Shown here piece after piece: positions 7,476 through 15,511 of a stretch of 41,495 nucleotides of DNA. How positions within the stretch are numbered: position 1 is the first letter of the stretch; each line of letters opens with the position of its first letter. The translations under genes and the position numbers were made by a program. The stretch comes from Candidatus Cloacimonadota bacterium. GTDB taxonomy: Bacteria; Cloacimonadota; Cloacimonadia; Cloacimonadales; TCS61. The notes beneath the pieces are model-generated. The model was not told where the DNA came from. It saw nothing but the letters and a program-made list of their open reading frames with translations, and ran no database searches. The stretch is taken from assembly GCA_018645365.1 (NCBI GenBank), contig JABGOP010000014.1, forward strand, positions 1 to 41,495, written 5' to 3'.

Positions 7476-8453
7476 ATGATGATGAAAAAAACAATAACTT
7501 ACACGATTTTGTCAATTTGCGGATTGTTGATGATTATTCCATTTATTTGGATGTTGACCACTTCGGTAAAATCTCAATTAGAGGTAAATAAAGGTAATGT
7601 TGGCTTTTTGCCGATTGAAAACTACAAAGTTTATTTTGATGGCGAAAATGAATATTTGGTAACGGTTGTCAAAACGGTTGGTGATAGTGCAATAGTGCAT
7701 CTTTTTGATGAAAAAATGGTGCGCATAGCAACCTACAAAAAAATAGCAAGTAACCAAATTACAGAAAAAAAAGAGTTTAAGTTACACTTTGAAAATTTCA
7801 CGAATGCTTTCAATAAAGTGCCGTTCAAACGCTATTTTTTCAACACTTTGTTCGTTTCTTTTTCGGTTGTAATTGGCGTTCTCATTACTGGTTCATTGGC
7901 AGCTTATGCGTTTGCAACAATGCGTTTTAAGGGGCGTGACTTCATCTTTTATCTTTTCATCAGTATGATGATGGTGCCACAACCAGTTTACCTCATTCCA
8001 TCTTATGTTTTGCTAAATCATCTCGGTTGGATCGATACATATCAAGCTTTGATAATTCCGTGGATTGCCAATATTTTCACGATATTTTTGCTTCGTCAAC
8101 AGTTCAAAACAATACCATCAGCCCTTTTTGACGCAGCTCGAATTGATGGTTGTGGCAGATTTCGTACTTTGTGGACACTTGTTTTACCGCTTTCAAAATC
8201 GGTGATTGTGACTTCTGCTATCTTTGGATTTATCGGAAGTTGGAACAGCTTTATGTGGCCACTTGTGATGACCGATAGTCCAGAAATTCGCGTTTTACAA
8301 GTTGGATTGAGTTACTTTTCACAAGAATCTTCTGCCCAGACTTCGCTTTTGATGGCAGCATCTACTTTTAGTATTTTGCCGTTAGTTTTGCTTTTTCTGA
8401 TTTTGCAAAAACAAATTATTGCCAGTTTTGCATCGAGTGGTTTGAAGGGTTAA
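7476..8453 (+). CDS. ABC sugar-type permease, MalG/UgpE family
   Basis: A 325-residue partner permease. TM1 spans about 5-27 and the transport domain begins near residue 115. The EAA-like loop is DAARIDGCG (219-227), followed by RFRTLWTLVLPLSK, and the family's GSWNSFMWPLV stretch comes after it. Between TM1 and TM2 lies an extra polar segment of about 70 residues (about 38-110) that most MalG-type permeases lack; it should face the periplasm. Two further in-frame ATGs follow the first within 6 nt, so the exact start is uncertain. It is followed after 1 nt by the P-loop kinase gene. Confidence 0.9.
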   Translation: MMMKKTITYTILSICGLLMIIPFIWMLTTSVKSQLEVNKGNVGFLPIENYKVYFDGENEYLVTVVKTVGDSAIVHLFDEKMVRIATYKKIASNQITEKKEFKLHFENFTNAFNKVPFKRYFFNTLFVSFSVVIGVLITGSLAAYAFATMRFKGRDFIFYLFISMMMVPQPVYLIPSYVLLNHLGWIDTYQALIIPWIANIFTIFLLRQQFKTIPSALFDAARIDGCGRFRTLWTLVLPLSKSVIVTSAIFGFIGSWNSFMWPLVMTDSPEIRVLQVGLSYFSQESSAQTSLLMAASTFSILPLVLLFLILQKQIIASFASSGLKG

Positions 8454-8454
8454 A

Positions 8455-8976
8455 ATGAAAAGAATTTTAATCATCGGTAACGGTGGTTCGGGAAAATCTA
8501 CATTTGCCAAAAAGCTTCATCAAAAATTGAATCTTGAATTGATTCATTTAGATAATTTGTTTTGGAAACCAAATTGGATACAAACACCTAAATTGGAATG
8601 GCATAATGTTGTTCAAGAGCTTATTCAAAAGGAAAAGTGGATAATTGACGGAAATTTTAATAGTACTCTCGAAATGAGAATTAAAAGAGCTGATACAATT
8701 ATTTTTTTTGATATGAAGCGGAAAACTTGTTTGTGGAATGCGACAAAAAGAATAATTAAAGGAAAATATTTTAAGGTTGAGCGAAACGATATAACAAAAG
8801 GTTGTAATGAAAAGTTTGATACAGAATTTTTTCGCTGGATTTGGAATTATAATAAAAAAGTCCGACCACGTTATCTGGATTTATTGAATTCATTGAAAGA
8901 TGAAAAACAAGTTATAATTTTTAGAGATTATAAAGACCGAGATAGTTTTTTAGCTAAATTGCAAAAGGAGAATTGA
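8455..8976 (+). CDS. P-loop kinase, adenylate kinase/FlaR-like
   Basis: A 173-residue P-loop NTPase. Walker A is GNGGSGKST (8-16), then LIHLDNLFWKPNW, the acidic/aromatic segment typical of the small kinases often annotated as 'DNA topology modulation protein FlaR' or adenylate kinase-like ATPase, and later an arginine-rich lid (about 95-135). The natural phosphate acceptor of this family is poorly known. It is one nucleotide from the upstream permease stop and its own stop overlaps the ribosome binding region of the acetyltransferase gene, so it is co-transcribed, but no functional link to sugar transport is evident. Confidence 0.75.
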   Translation: MKRILIIGNGGSGKSTFAKKLHQKLNLELIHLDNLFWKPNWIQTPKLEWHNVVQELIQKEKWIIDGNFNSTLEMRIKRADTIIFFDMKRKTCLWNATKRIIKGKYFKVERNDITKGCNEKFDTEFFRWIWNYNKKVRPRYLDLLNSLKDEKQVIIFRDYKDRDSFLAKLQKEN

Positions 8977-8978
8977 AT

Positions 8979-9935
8979 ATGTTAAAAATTAGAAAATTTG
9001 ATTTTTCAGAAAGGGATTATGAGGATTTTATCAAAATAAATGATGCAATTTGGCCAGACCAAAAAGAGACAGTTGAGCAATTAAAATTTGCTGATAAAAT
9101 TCGTGATAAAAAATCGGAACATCAGAGATTTATTGTTGAATTTGACAATTTAGTTGTTGCAAAAATGACAGTTTCAAAAGCTATTTATACAACTACAAAA
9201 GGGAAATATTACTTTAATATTGAAGTTTTACCAGAATTTCAAAGACAAGGAATTGGCACAAAACTTTATGAAAAGATGCTTGCAATCGTGATGCCGAAAA
9301 ATCTGCAAAAGTTATCAACCTATTCGCGTGAAGATAAAAAAAACGGAATTGCTTTTTTTGAAAAAAATGGATTTAAAATGGTTTTACGAGATCCTGTTTC
9401 AGAGCTTGATTTGATGAAGTTTGATTTTAGTAAATTTCAAAAAGATATTGATTTTGTAGAACAACAGAATATTAAGTTAATTCCACTTTCAGAAATTATG
9501 AAAACAGATGAAAATTGGCAACAAAAATTGTATCAACTCGATATTCAAATTGAAGCAGATATGCCAACGACAGATCCATTTAAAGCTCCGCCTTTTGAAA
9601 AATGGAAGAAAAGCCATTTAGAAAACCCACAGTTTTATCCGAAGGGTTGCATTATTGCGGTGGATAATGGCGAATTTGTTGGATTGAGTATGTTGGCAAA
9701 AGTACTTTCCGATAAAACTAAAATGGAAGTCTGGTCAACGGGCGTATTGCGAACTCATCGTCGCCGTAAAATTGCCACTGCCCTAAAAGTGTTGGCACAG
9801 CGAAAGGCGATAGGGTACGGTGCAAAAACAATTATTACCGATAATGAAGAAAATAATCCGATGTACCAAATTAACCTAAAATTAGGATTTGAACCGAAGC
9901 CAGCTTGGTTGTCATTTGAAAAGACAAATTTATAA
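8979..9935 (+). CDS. Tandem GNAT N-acetyltransferase
   Basis: This 318-residue protein carries two GNAT domains. The first (about 3-150) has VLPEFQRQGIGTKLYEKM, with the Q-x-x-G-I-G acetyl-CoA loop, and FFEKNGFK. The second (about 155-318) has VLRTHRRRKIATALKVLA, YGAKTIITDNEENNPMY and the LKLGFEP ending. The double-domain layout is like the mycothiol-synthase-type and related tandem acetyltransferases; the substrate is unknown. The ATG at 8979 was chosen over an upstream TTG because AAGGAG (8965-8970) sits 8 nt before it. It is the last gene of the permease operon. Confidence 0.82.
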   Translation: MLKIRKFDFSERDYEDFIKINDAIWPDQKETVEQLKFADKIRDKKSEHQRFIVEFDNLVVAKMTVSKAIYTTTKGKYYFNIEVLPEFQRQGIGTKLYEKMLAIVMPKNLQKLSTYSREDKKNGIAFFEKNGFKMVLRDPVSELDLMKFDFSKFQKDIDFVEQQNIKLIPLSEIMKTDENWQQKLYQLDIQIEADMPTTDPFKAPPFEKWKKSHLENPQFYPKGCIIAVDNGEFVGLSMLAKVLSDKTKMEVWSTGVLRTHRRRKIATALKVLAQRKAIGYGAKTIITDNEENNPMYQINLKLGFEPKPAWLSFEKTNL

Positions 9936-9950
9936 AAATCTTGACTCAGC

Positions 9951-10145
9951 AAGCCTCGAAATAAGTTTGTCTCAGTTGAATTAGATAATGTAACGGAAAA
10001 CGAAGCAACCCGCTTCTACCTTACGGTTTCTGCGATTGTAGAATACTTGTTAAGGTCGTGCTGAATCTCTTTTAGAAGAGAATTTGACTTGTAGCGGGTG
10101 GTATATCCACTCGTTTTTTTTATGCGCAGAAATAAGGAGGAGTTT
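9951..10145 (+). promoter_or_regulatory. infC leader with putative attenuator
   Basis: The 210 nt before infC hold no gene but much structure. GAAGC/GCTTC (10002-10006 with 10012-10016) and TCTCTT/AAGAGA hairpins lie upstream. A terminator-like stem AGCGGGTGG/CCACTCGTT (10093-10101 with 10107-10115) follows, with a 5-nt loop and 8 T (10114-10121), just 25 nt before the start codon. ACCCGCT at 10008-10014 is the exact complement of AGCGGGT at 10093-10099, so an alternative pairing would break the terminator. This is the logic of the L20 leader of Firmicutes infC-rpmI-rplT operons. No convincing -35/-10 pair was found, although TTGACT occurs near the 5' end. Confidence 0.6.
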
Positions 10146-10745
10146 ATTTCAATACGGTATCGAAGAGGTAGGGCTAGAACAAACCCAAAACCGAAAAAAG
10201 AAAGAGTTAACAGACAGATTAGCGTGAGTAGCGTTAGATTGATTTCTGAGACTGGTAAGCAAGTTGGCGTGGTTTCCACCACGGAAGCTTTGAATTTGGC
10301 AAATCGCGCAGGATTAGACTTGGTAGAAATTTCACCGAATGCTAACCCGCCAGTTTGTAAGATTTTGGATTTTGGACAATACTATTATCAGAAAGAACGA
10401 AAAATGCGTGATGCTCGTAAGCATCAACACATTGTTCAGGTAAAAGAGGTGAAATTTACACCTTCAACAGATAATCATGATTTAGAATTCAAATTGAAAC
10501 ACGCTTTGAAATTTTTGAAGCAACATCATAAAGTTAAGTTTACGATTTGGTTTAGAGGGCGACAATTGGCTCACAAAGATATTGGTCAGAACCTTTTGGA
10601 TAAAGTTTTGGAAGAATTGAAACCAATCATCGAGGTGGAGGGAAGACCAGTAAGTGCGGGCAGAACGCTTTCTATTACTGTTTCACCACATCGAGATATT
10701 GATAAACTAATCGAAGATTTTGAAAATAAAACGAAAGAGGAATAG
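10146..10745 (+). CDS. infC: Translation initiation factor IF-3 (ATT start)
   Basis: IF-3 binds the 30S subunit, prevents premature 50S joining and checks start-codon and tRNA-fMet pairing. The 199-residue product has the family landmarks NRQI...VRLI at the N-terminus, [25 protein letters not shown], and the C-terminal domain with [19 protein letters not shown] and an [10 protein letters not shown] segment. The start is taken as ATT at 10146, because AAGGAGG (10134-10140) sits 5 nt before it. The upstream ATG at 10122 abuts the terminator T run and has no SD, and a GTG at 10098 lies in the terminator stem. An AUU start is the known autoregulatory device of infC in E. coli. rpmI follows after 10 nt. 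Confidence 0.92.
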   Translation: MSIRYRRGRARTNPKPKKERVNRQISVSSVRLISETGKQVGVVSTTEALNLANRAGLDLVEISPNANPPVCKILDFGQYYYQKERKMRDARKHQHIVQVKEVKFTPSTDNHDLEFKLKHALKFLKQHHKVKFTIWFRGRQLAHKDIGQNLLDKVLEELKPIIEVEGRPVSAGRTLSITVSPHRDIDKLIEDFENKTKEE

Positions 10746-10755
10746 AGAGGTAATA

Positions 10756-10950
10756 ATGCCAAAGTTGAAGACAAGAAAAGGAGTTGCGAAAAGATTCAAA
10801 GTAACTGCTAAAGGGAAATTGAAAAGAGCTCACGCTTTTAAGGGTCACATTTTGACCAAAAAAAGCGCGAAAAGAAAACGCAATTTGCGACAAGCTGGAT
10901 TGGTTCATGCAGCTGATGAAAAACGAATGAAGAAAATGTTGGGAATGTAG
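10756..10950 (+). CDS. rpmI: 50S ribosomal protein L35
   Basis: A 64-residue, very basic protein of normal L35 length. It starts [20 protein letters not shown] and has the family's [23 protein letters not shown] segment. L35 binds 23S rRNA in the large subunit. The ATG at 10756 follows GAGAGGT; an in-frame ATG 36 nt upstream lies inside the end of infC and is not used. The gene sits in the universal infC-rpmI-rplT order. Confidence 0.97.
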   Translation: MPKLKTRKGVAKRFKVTAKGKLKRAHAFKGHILTKKSAKRKRNLRQAGLVHAADEKRMKKMLGM

Positions 10951-10962
10951 AGGAGATTTGAT

Positions 10963-11316
10963 ATGCCAAGATCAACAAATAATGTAGCAGCAAAAAGACG
11001 CAGAAAAAAATATTTGAGAGCCGCCAAAGGTTATGTGGGCGGAAGAAGTAAACTTTATCGTACAGCCAGACAAGCAGTTGAAAAAGGTTGGTTATACGCT
11101 TACCGTGATAGACGTACCAAAAAACGTGAAATTAGAAAATTATGGATTATCCGTATCAACGCAGCAGCGAGAATGCACGAGCTTTCTTACAGCAGATTCA
11201 TTAGTGGTTTGAAAAAACTAAATGTTGAAATCAACAGAAAAGCTTTAGCTCACCTTGCATTTCACGATATGGATGCGTTCAAAGCATTCTGTGATTTAGT
11301 GAAAAACCAAAAATAA
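10963..11316 (+). CDS. rplT: 50S ribosomal protein L20
   Basis: A 117-residue L20, essential for early 50S assembly and the autorepressor of this operon in several bacteria. It shows the N-terminal basic extension ([19 protein letters not shown]), the [23 protein letters not shown] block and the [25 protein letters not shown]-terminal domain. SD GAGGAGA lies before the ATG. If the leader at 9951-10145 is an attenuator, L20 is the natural candidate for the ligand that stabilises the terminator form. Confidence 0.97.
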   Translation: MPRSTNNVAAKRRRKKYLRAAKGYVGGRSKLYRTARQAVEKGWLYAYRDRRTKKREIRKLWIIRINAAARMHELSYSRFISGLKKLNVEINRKALAHLAFHDMDAFKAFCDLVKNQK

Positions 11317-11331
11317 TTTTTTGGGAAAACA

Positions 11332-12348
11332 GTGAAAGAACAGTTACAAAGTATTTTTGAATCAGCAAAAGTTGAGATTGCAGAGGCAAAATCGATTCAC
11401 GATTTGCAACAGATGAAATCAAAATATGTCGGTAAAAAAAGTGTTTTGAATGGACTTCTGAAACAAATCGGCACTCTCTCAAAAGAGGAGCGTCCGAAAT
11501 TTGGGCAAATTGTGAATATCGCGAAAGCCGACCTTTCAAAATTGATTGAAGCACGCGAAAATGAGATAAAAGAACTCGATTATTTGGCGAAGATTGAATC
11601 TGAAAAAATAGATTTGACGATGCCAAGCCGCAAACGCACAAGCGGCTCGCTTCATCCCATTACGAAAGTGATTCAGGAGATTGAAGATATTTTCATTTCG
11701 ATGGGTTTTGAAGTGGCGATGGGTCCAGATATTGAGGATGAATTTCATAATTTTGATGCACTTAATACTCCAAAAGACCATCCAGCACGTGATTTATCAG
11801 ATACTTTTTACATCGATAATGATGTGCTGTTACGAACGCAAAGCTCAACAGTTCAAGTTCGCGTGATGGAAAATCACAAACCACCGATAAAAATTATTTC
11901 GTTGGGTAACTGTTATCGTAACGAAAATGATGCTTCCCACTCACCAATGTTTCATCAGGTGGAAGCACTTGTCGTTGATGAAGGAATTAACTTTGCAGAT
12001 TTACACAATATGTTGAATACTTTTGTGAAAAAGATGTTTGGTGAAAAAATTGAATCGCGTATTCGACCACATTTTTTCCCATTTACCGAACCGAGTGCAG
12101 AAATTGACATCGTTTGCGTGAAGTGTTACGGAAAAGGTTGCAACCTTTGTAAGGGTAGCGGTTGGTTAGAAATGGGCGGAGCCGGTTTGGTCGACCCAAA
12201 TGTGTTCGATAAATTAGGCATCGACTCGGAAAAATATACCGGTTATGCTTTTGGTTTGGGTATTGATAGAATCACGATGTTGAAATATAAAATTCCTGAT
12301 ATGAGATTATTATTTGAAAATGACATTCGCTTTTTAAAGCAATTTTAA
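11332..12348 (+). CDS. pheS: Phenylalanyl-tRNA synthetase alpha subunit
   Basis: The catalytic chain of the heterotetrameric PheRS charges tRNA-Phe with phenylalanine in the cytoplasm. At 338 residues it has the N-terminal coiled coil (about 1-85) and class II motifs: HPARDLSDTFYI, SHSPMFHQVEALVVDE (motif 2 region) and the motif 3 FGLGIDRITML. A four-cysteine knuckle (CVKC...GCNLCKGSGW) before motif 3 is like that of Bacillus-type PheS. The start codon is GTG at 11332, with a weak GGGA upstream. It is 15 nt after rplT and 2 nt before pheT, with no terminator between, so it probably shares transcripts with the ribosomal genes. Confidence 0.96.
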   Translation: MKEQLQSIFESAKVEIAEAKSIHDLQQMKSKYVGKKSVLNGLLKQIGTLSKEERPKFGQIVNIAKADLSKLIEARENEIKELDYLAKIESEKIDLTMPSRKRTSGSLHPITKVIQEIEDIFISMGFEVAMGPDIEDEFHNFDALNTPKDHPARDLSDTFYIDNDVLLRTQSSTVQVRVMENHKPPIKIISLGNCYRNENDASHSPMFHQVEALVVDEGINFADLHNMLNTFVKKMFGEKIESRIRPHFFPFTEPSAEIDIVCVKCYGKGCNLCKGSGWLEMGGAGLVDPNVFDKLGIDSEKYTGYAFGLGIDRITMLKYKIPDMRLLFENDIRFLKQF

Positions 12349-12350
12349 TT

Positions 12351-14726
12351 ATGAAAATAAGCTATAGTTGGCTCAAAAATTATGTAAATTTAGATTTGTC
12401 GGCAACCGAGCTGGAAGATAAGTTAACATTTTCTGGAATTGAGGTTGAAGCTGTCGAAAATATCGGTGAAAGTGAAATTATCGTCGCTAAAATTTTGGAA
12501 AGAAGTCAACATCCAAATGCAGATAAACTTTCTGTTTGTAAGGTAGATGACGGCAAAAAAATAGTGCAAGTTGTTTGTGGTGCTCCAAATTGTGATACTG
12601 GCAATACGATTGCTTTTGCACCATTAAATTCAAAAATAGGTGACTTCAAAATCAAAAAAGTGAAACTTCGTGGTGAAGAATCTTGCGGAATGATTTGCTC
12701 CGAAAAAGAATTGGGTCTTTCCAAAAATCACGAAGGCATCATGGTTTTACCAAATGATGCACCGCTGGGCAAAAACTTATTTGAATACCTAAATTTTAAA
12801 GATACTTGTTTTGATGTTGAAATTACGCCAAACCGTCCTGACCTTTTAGGGATAATCGGAGTTGCTCGCGATATGGCAGCGGTAATGTCGCTTCCGCTAA
12901 ATTTGCCGAAAATTGGAGTTGTTGCTCAAAAAGAAAAAATTGAAACGCAACTTTTTCTCCAAAATGATGTCGCAAGTTTATGCACACGCTATACTGTTCG
13001 TTTAATCAAAAATGTCAAAATCGGCGAAAGTCCAAAATGGTTGAAAGAACGCCTTTTATCGGTTGGTTTACGACCGATAAATAATGTGGTTGACATCACT
13101 AATTTTGTCATGATGGAATTTGGTCATCCACTGCACGCTTTTGATTTTGCCAAAATTAAAGGGCAAAAAATCATCATCAGAAATGCAAATGAAGGTGAAA
13201 AATTTGAAGCCCTCGATGAAAAAAAATATGATTTAAAAAATACGGATATTGTCATTGCGGACACCGAAAAAGCAATTGCACTTGCCGGTGTGATTGGTGG
13301 TGTAAATTCACAAATCACCGCAGAAACGGCCGATATTGTTTTGGAAGTTGCTAACTTTAATTATAGCAGCATTCGCAATACACGCAAAAGATTAGTAATT
13401 TCGACCGATTCATCTTATCGATTTGAACGCAATATTGCTGATGAAAGTGTGAAAATCGTCAGCGATCGTGCTACGCAATTAATTTTGGAAATTGCTGGCG
13501 GTGAACTTTTTGATGGAATTTTAGATTCATATCCAAATCCACAAAAATCGACAACAATCGAGTTGCGTAAATCGAGAGTTGAAAAACTTTTGGCGATAGA
13601 AATTTCAAAAGAGAAAATTGCCGAATATTTGCAAAAACTCGGATTAAAATTGCTTGCTGAAAAGGATGATGTCCAAATTTATGAAATCCCACCGTATCGC
13701 AAAGATTTGACTCGTGAAATTGATTTAATTGAAGAGATTATCAGACTTTACGGCTATAATAAACGAAAATCTAATTTGCAATTGCAAAGAATTATGAATA
13801 AAAAGGAATTTTACAATCGCAGATTGGTGAAAAATGGTTTGGTTGAGAACGGATTTTCAGAAGTGAAAAATTGGAATTTTGATGATCCAGCAAATTTAGA
13901 TAAACTCAAAATTGCTGAAAATGACCAACGCCGTAATTTTGTGATGTTGAAAAATCCGCTTGGCAGTAGTTTTTCGATAATGCGCTCCACCCTCATTCCA
14001 GCACTTCTTAAAAACGCGTTATTCAATGTGCATCACGGTCAAAAAGATTTGAAGATTTTTGAATTTGCCAAAATTTTTACTCGAAAAGAGCAAAAGTTAG
14101 CAAACGAAAAATGGACTGTTGCTGGTTTAATGACTGGGAAATTGCACCCAACTTTTTGGAAAGAAAAAGAGCAAAAATTAGATTTTTTTGATTTGAAAGG
14201 TGTGGTGGAAGAAATTTTTGAAAGGTTGAACATTAGTGGCTTACAATATCGTGAAAGCACAGAAAAATTTTATCAACCCAATTTTGCACTCGGCATCAAA
14301 TTTGCCGGAAAAGAGGTTGGTAGTTTTGGAAAATTAGACGAAAAAATTGCTGTAAATTTTGACATCGAACAAGAGATTTTTGCTTTTGAGTTAAAATTGG
14401 ATACGATTCTGAATTTAAATATTCAAACAAAGTTTAAGGAAATTCCGAAATTTCCACCAATTTTACGCGATATTTCGTTCTTAATTTCAGAGAATTTTAA
14501 TTATACCGAAATTATCAAATCGATTCAAAAAGCGGATAAAACTATTCGTAAAATCGAATTATTTGATGAGTTTAAAGGTAAAAATATTCCAAAAGGAAAA
14601 AGAAGTTTAACTTTTAGTTTGGTGTTTTCTTCAGATGAAAAAACGCTAACAGATGATTTTATCGTGAATGTGATGAACACTGTTATAAAAATTTTGCAGA
14701 AGAAATATCAAATTGAGATGAGGTAA
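12351..14726 (+). CDS. pheT: Phenylalanyl-tRNA synthetase beta subunit
   Basis: A 791-residue PheT of bacterial type. Domain order: B1, then the EMAP/OB-fold tRNA-binding domain (about 42-150, with HPNADKLSVCKVDDG and CGAPNC), the B3/B4 editing domain (about 210-385, with NNVVDITNFVMMEFGHPLHAFD), B5 (about 400-475), a class II-like core lacking catalysis, and the C-terminal FDX-ACB anticodon-binding domain (about 700-790, with FPPILRDISFLI). The ATG at 12351 lies 2 nt after pheS. It pairs with PheS and removes mischarged Tyr-tRNA-Phe. Confidence 0.96.
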   Translation: MKISYSWLKNYVNLDLSATELEDKLTFSGIEVEAVENIGESEIIVAKILERSQHPNADKLSVCKVDDGKKIVQVVCGAPNCDTGNTIAFAPLNSKIGDFKIKKVKLRGEESCGMICSEKELGLSKNHEGIMVLPNDAPLGKNLFEYLNFKDTCFDVEITPNRPDLLGIIGVARDMAAVMSLPLNLPKIGVVAQKEKIETQLFLQNDVASLCTRYTVRLIKNVKIGESPKWLKERLLSVGLRPINNVVDITNFVMMEFGHPLHAFDFAKIKGQKIIIRNANEGEKFEALDEKKYDLKNTDIVIADTEKAIALAGVIGGVNSQITAETADIVLEVANFNYSSIRNTRKRLVISTDSSYRFERNIADESVKIVSDRATQLILEIAGGELFDGILDSYPNPQKSTTIELRKSRVEKLLAIEISKEKIAEYLQKLGLKLLAEKDDVQIYEIPPYRKDLTREIDLIEEIIRLYGYNKRKSNLQLQRIMNKKEFYNRRLVKNGLVENGFSEVKNWNFDDPANLDKLKIAENDQRRNFVMLKNPLGSSFSIMRSTLIPALLKNALFNVHHGQKDLKIFEFAKIFTRKEQKLANEKWTVAGLMTGKLHPTFWKEKEQKLDFFDLKGVVEEIFERLNISGLQYRESTEKFYQPNFALGIKFAGKEVGSFGKLDEKIAVNFDIEQEIFAFELKLDTILNLNIQTKFKEIPKFPPILRDISFLISENFNYTEIIKSIQKADKTIRKIELFDEFKGKNIPKGKRSLTFSLVFSSDEKTLTDDFIVNVMNTVIKILQKKYQIEMR

Positions 14727-14728
14727 AA

Positions 14729-15052
14729 ATGGAAGAAAGACAAAATTTAAGCTTGGAAGAGAAAATCCAAAAATTAGTAAATGGTTACACTTCGTTGAAA
14801 TCGAATTATGCTGATTTACAAATGCAACGCAACGAACTTCAACGAAAATATGACGAACTCCTAAATTCACAAAGTAGCAGTAATTCTGAACTTTCAGATT
14901 TGAGAATGCAAACTCAGCAACAAACTACCCAAATTGAAAATTTACAACAAGAAGTTGCAGATTTACGCGAAAAAATAGGAAATCAGCAGAAAAGTATGGA
15001 CAGTGCGTCTTCAAAAGTGGACAATCTTTTTGACCAAATAGATTTACTGTAA
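14729..15052 (+). CDS. Small coiled-coil protein, ZapB-like by position
   Basis: A 107-residue protein that is almost entirely predicted coiled coil: heptad-like Leu/Met/Ile spacing runs from about residue 8 to 100, rich in Gln, Glu and Asn, with no membrane segment or signal. It starts 2 nt after pheT and ends 3 or 6 nt before zapA. A coiled-coil gene directly before zapA is common in diderm bacteria, and E. coli ZapB is a similar short coiled coil that works with ZapA at the Z ring. Sequence identity to ZapB was not established, so a divisome role is inferred from length, fold and position only. Confidence 0.7.
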   Translation: MEERQNLSLEEKIQKLVNGYTSLKSNYADLQMQRNELQRKYDELLNSQSSSNSELSDLRMQTQQQTTQIENLQQEVADLREKIGNQQKSMDSASSKVDNLFDQIDLL

Positions 15053-15058
15053 ATTGTG

Positions 15059-15325
15059 ATGAACTCGGTTGAAATAGAGATTTTAGGTAAGAAATATTTT
15101 TTCAAGACGGAAAATCCTGAGAAACTGAAAAAAACTGCCACATATCTCAAAGAGCAATTGGAGAAAATGAACGAGAAATACAATACTGTTGACCAGCATA
15201 AGCTGTTTGTTCTTTATGCGTTACGGTTGACGGAACAGTATTTCGAAAATGAAAATGTTAACGAAAAGTTAACGGTGGAATTAGATAACATCGCCAAATT
15301 AATGGTTGATGTAGAAATTAAATAA
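15059..15325 (+). CDS. zapA: Cell division protein ZapA
   Basis: An 88-residue ZapA. The N-terminal globular part has the family pattern VEIEILGKKYFFKTENPEKLKKTATYL, followed by a long C-terminal coiled coil with LFVLYALRLTEQYF. ZapA binds FtsZ and bundles its filaments. Two overlapping start codons are possible, GTG at 15056 and ATG at 15059; the ATG was taken. The gene directly precedes the 6S RNA candidate, the same neighbour relation as zapA-ssrS in many bacteria. Confidence 0.85.
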   Translation: MNSVEIEILGKKYFFKTENPEKLKKTATYLKEQLEKMNEKYNTVDQHKLFVLYALRLTEQYFENENVNEKLTVELDNIAKLMVDVEIK

Positions 15326-15493
15326 TTCCTGCGATATTAGTGATATTATTTTGTTTTCAGAACTAAGAAATAATCGGGAGTAGAACGGTTTGTGGCACAC
15401 CAGCCGAATGCGATTCGGACTTGTAAAATAGATTGGTGAAACACCCACTTTGAAGGTGGTTTCCGAAAACAATAATACACGGTATCGCGGGTT
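15326..15493 (+). ncRNA. ssrS: 6S RNA candidate
   Basis: The 186-nt gap between zapA and rny folds as a long, interrupted hairpin of about 168 nt. The ends pair, CCTGCGATA (15328-15336) with TATCGCGGG (15483-15491). A second stem follows, TATTATTTTGTTTTC (15344-15358) with GAAAACAATAATA (15465-15477). After a large unpaired central region comes an apical hairpin CCGAAT-GCG-ATTCGG, and a small hairpin CCAC/GTGG lies on the 3' side. This closing stem, central bubble, 3'-side hairpin and apical arm is the 6S RNA architecture, which mimics an open promoter and sequesters housekeeping RNA polymerase. Position after zapA is the classical ssrS location. A covariance-model search was not possible here. 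Confidence 0.75.
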
Positions 15494-15511
15494 ATAAACA
15501 AAGGAGAAATT

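Noticed and set aside
10098-10145. Longer infC reading from GTG 10098 or ATG 10122
   Set aside because: The first start is inside the terminator stem and the second abuts its T run; neither has an SD, whereas ATT 10146 has a perfect one.
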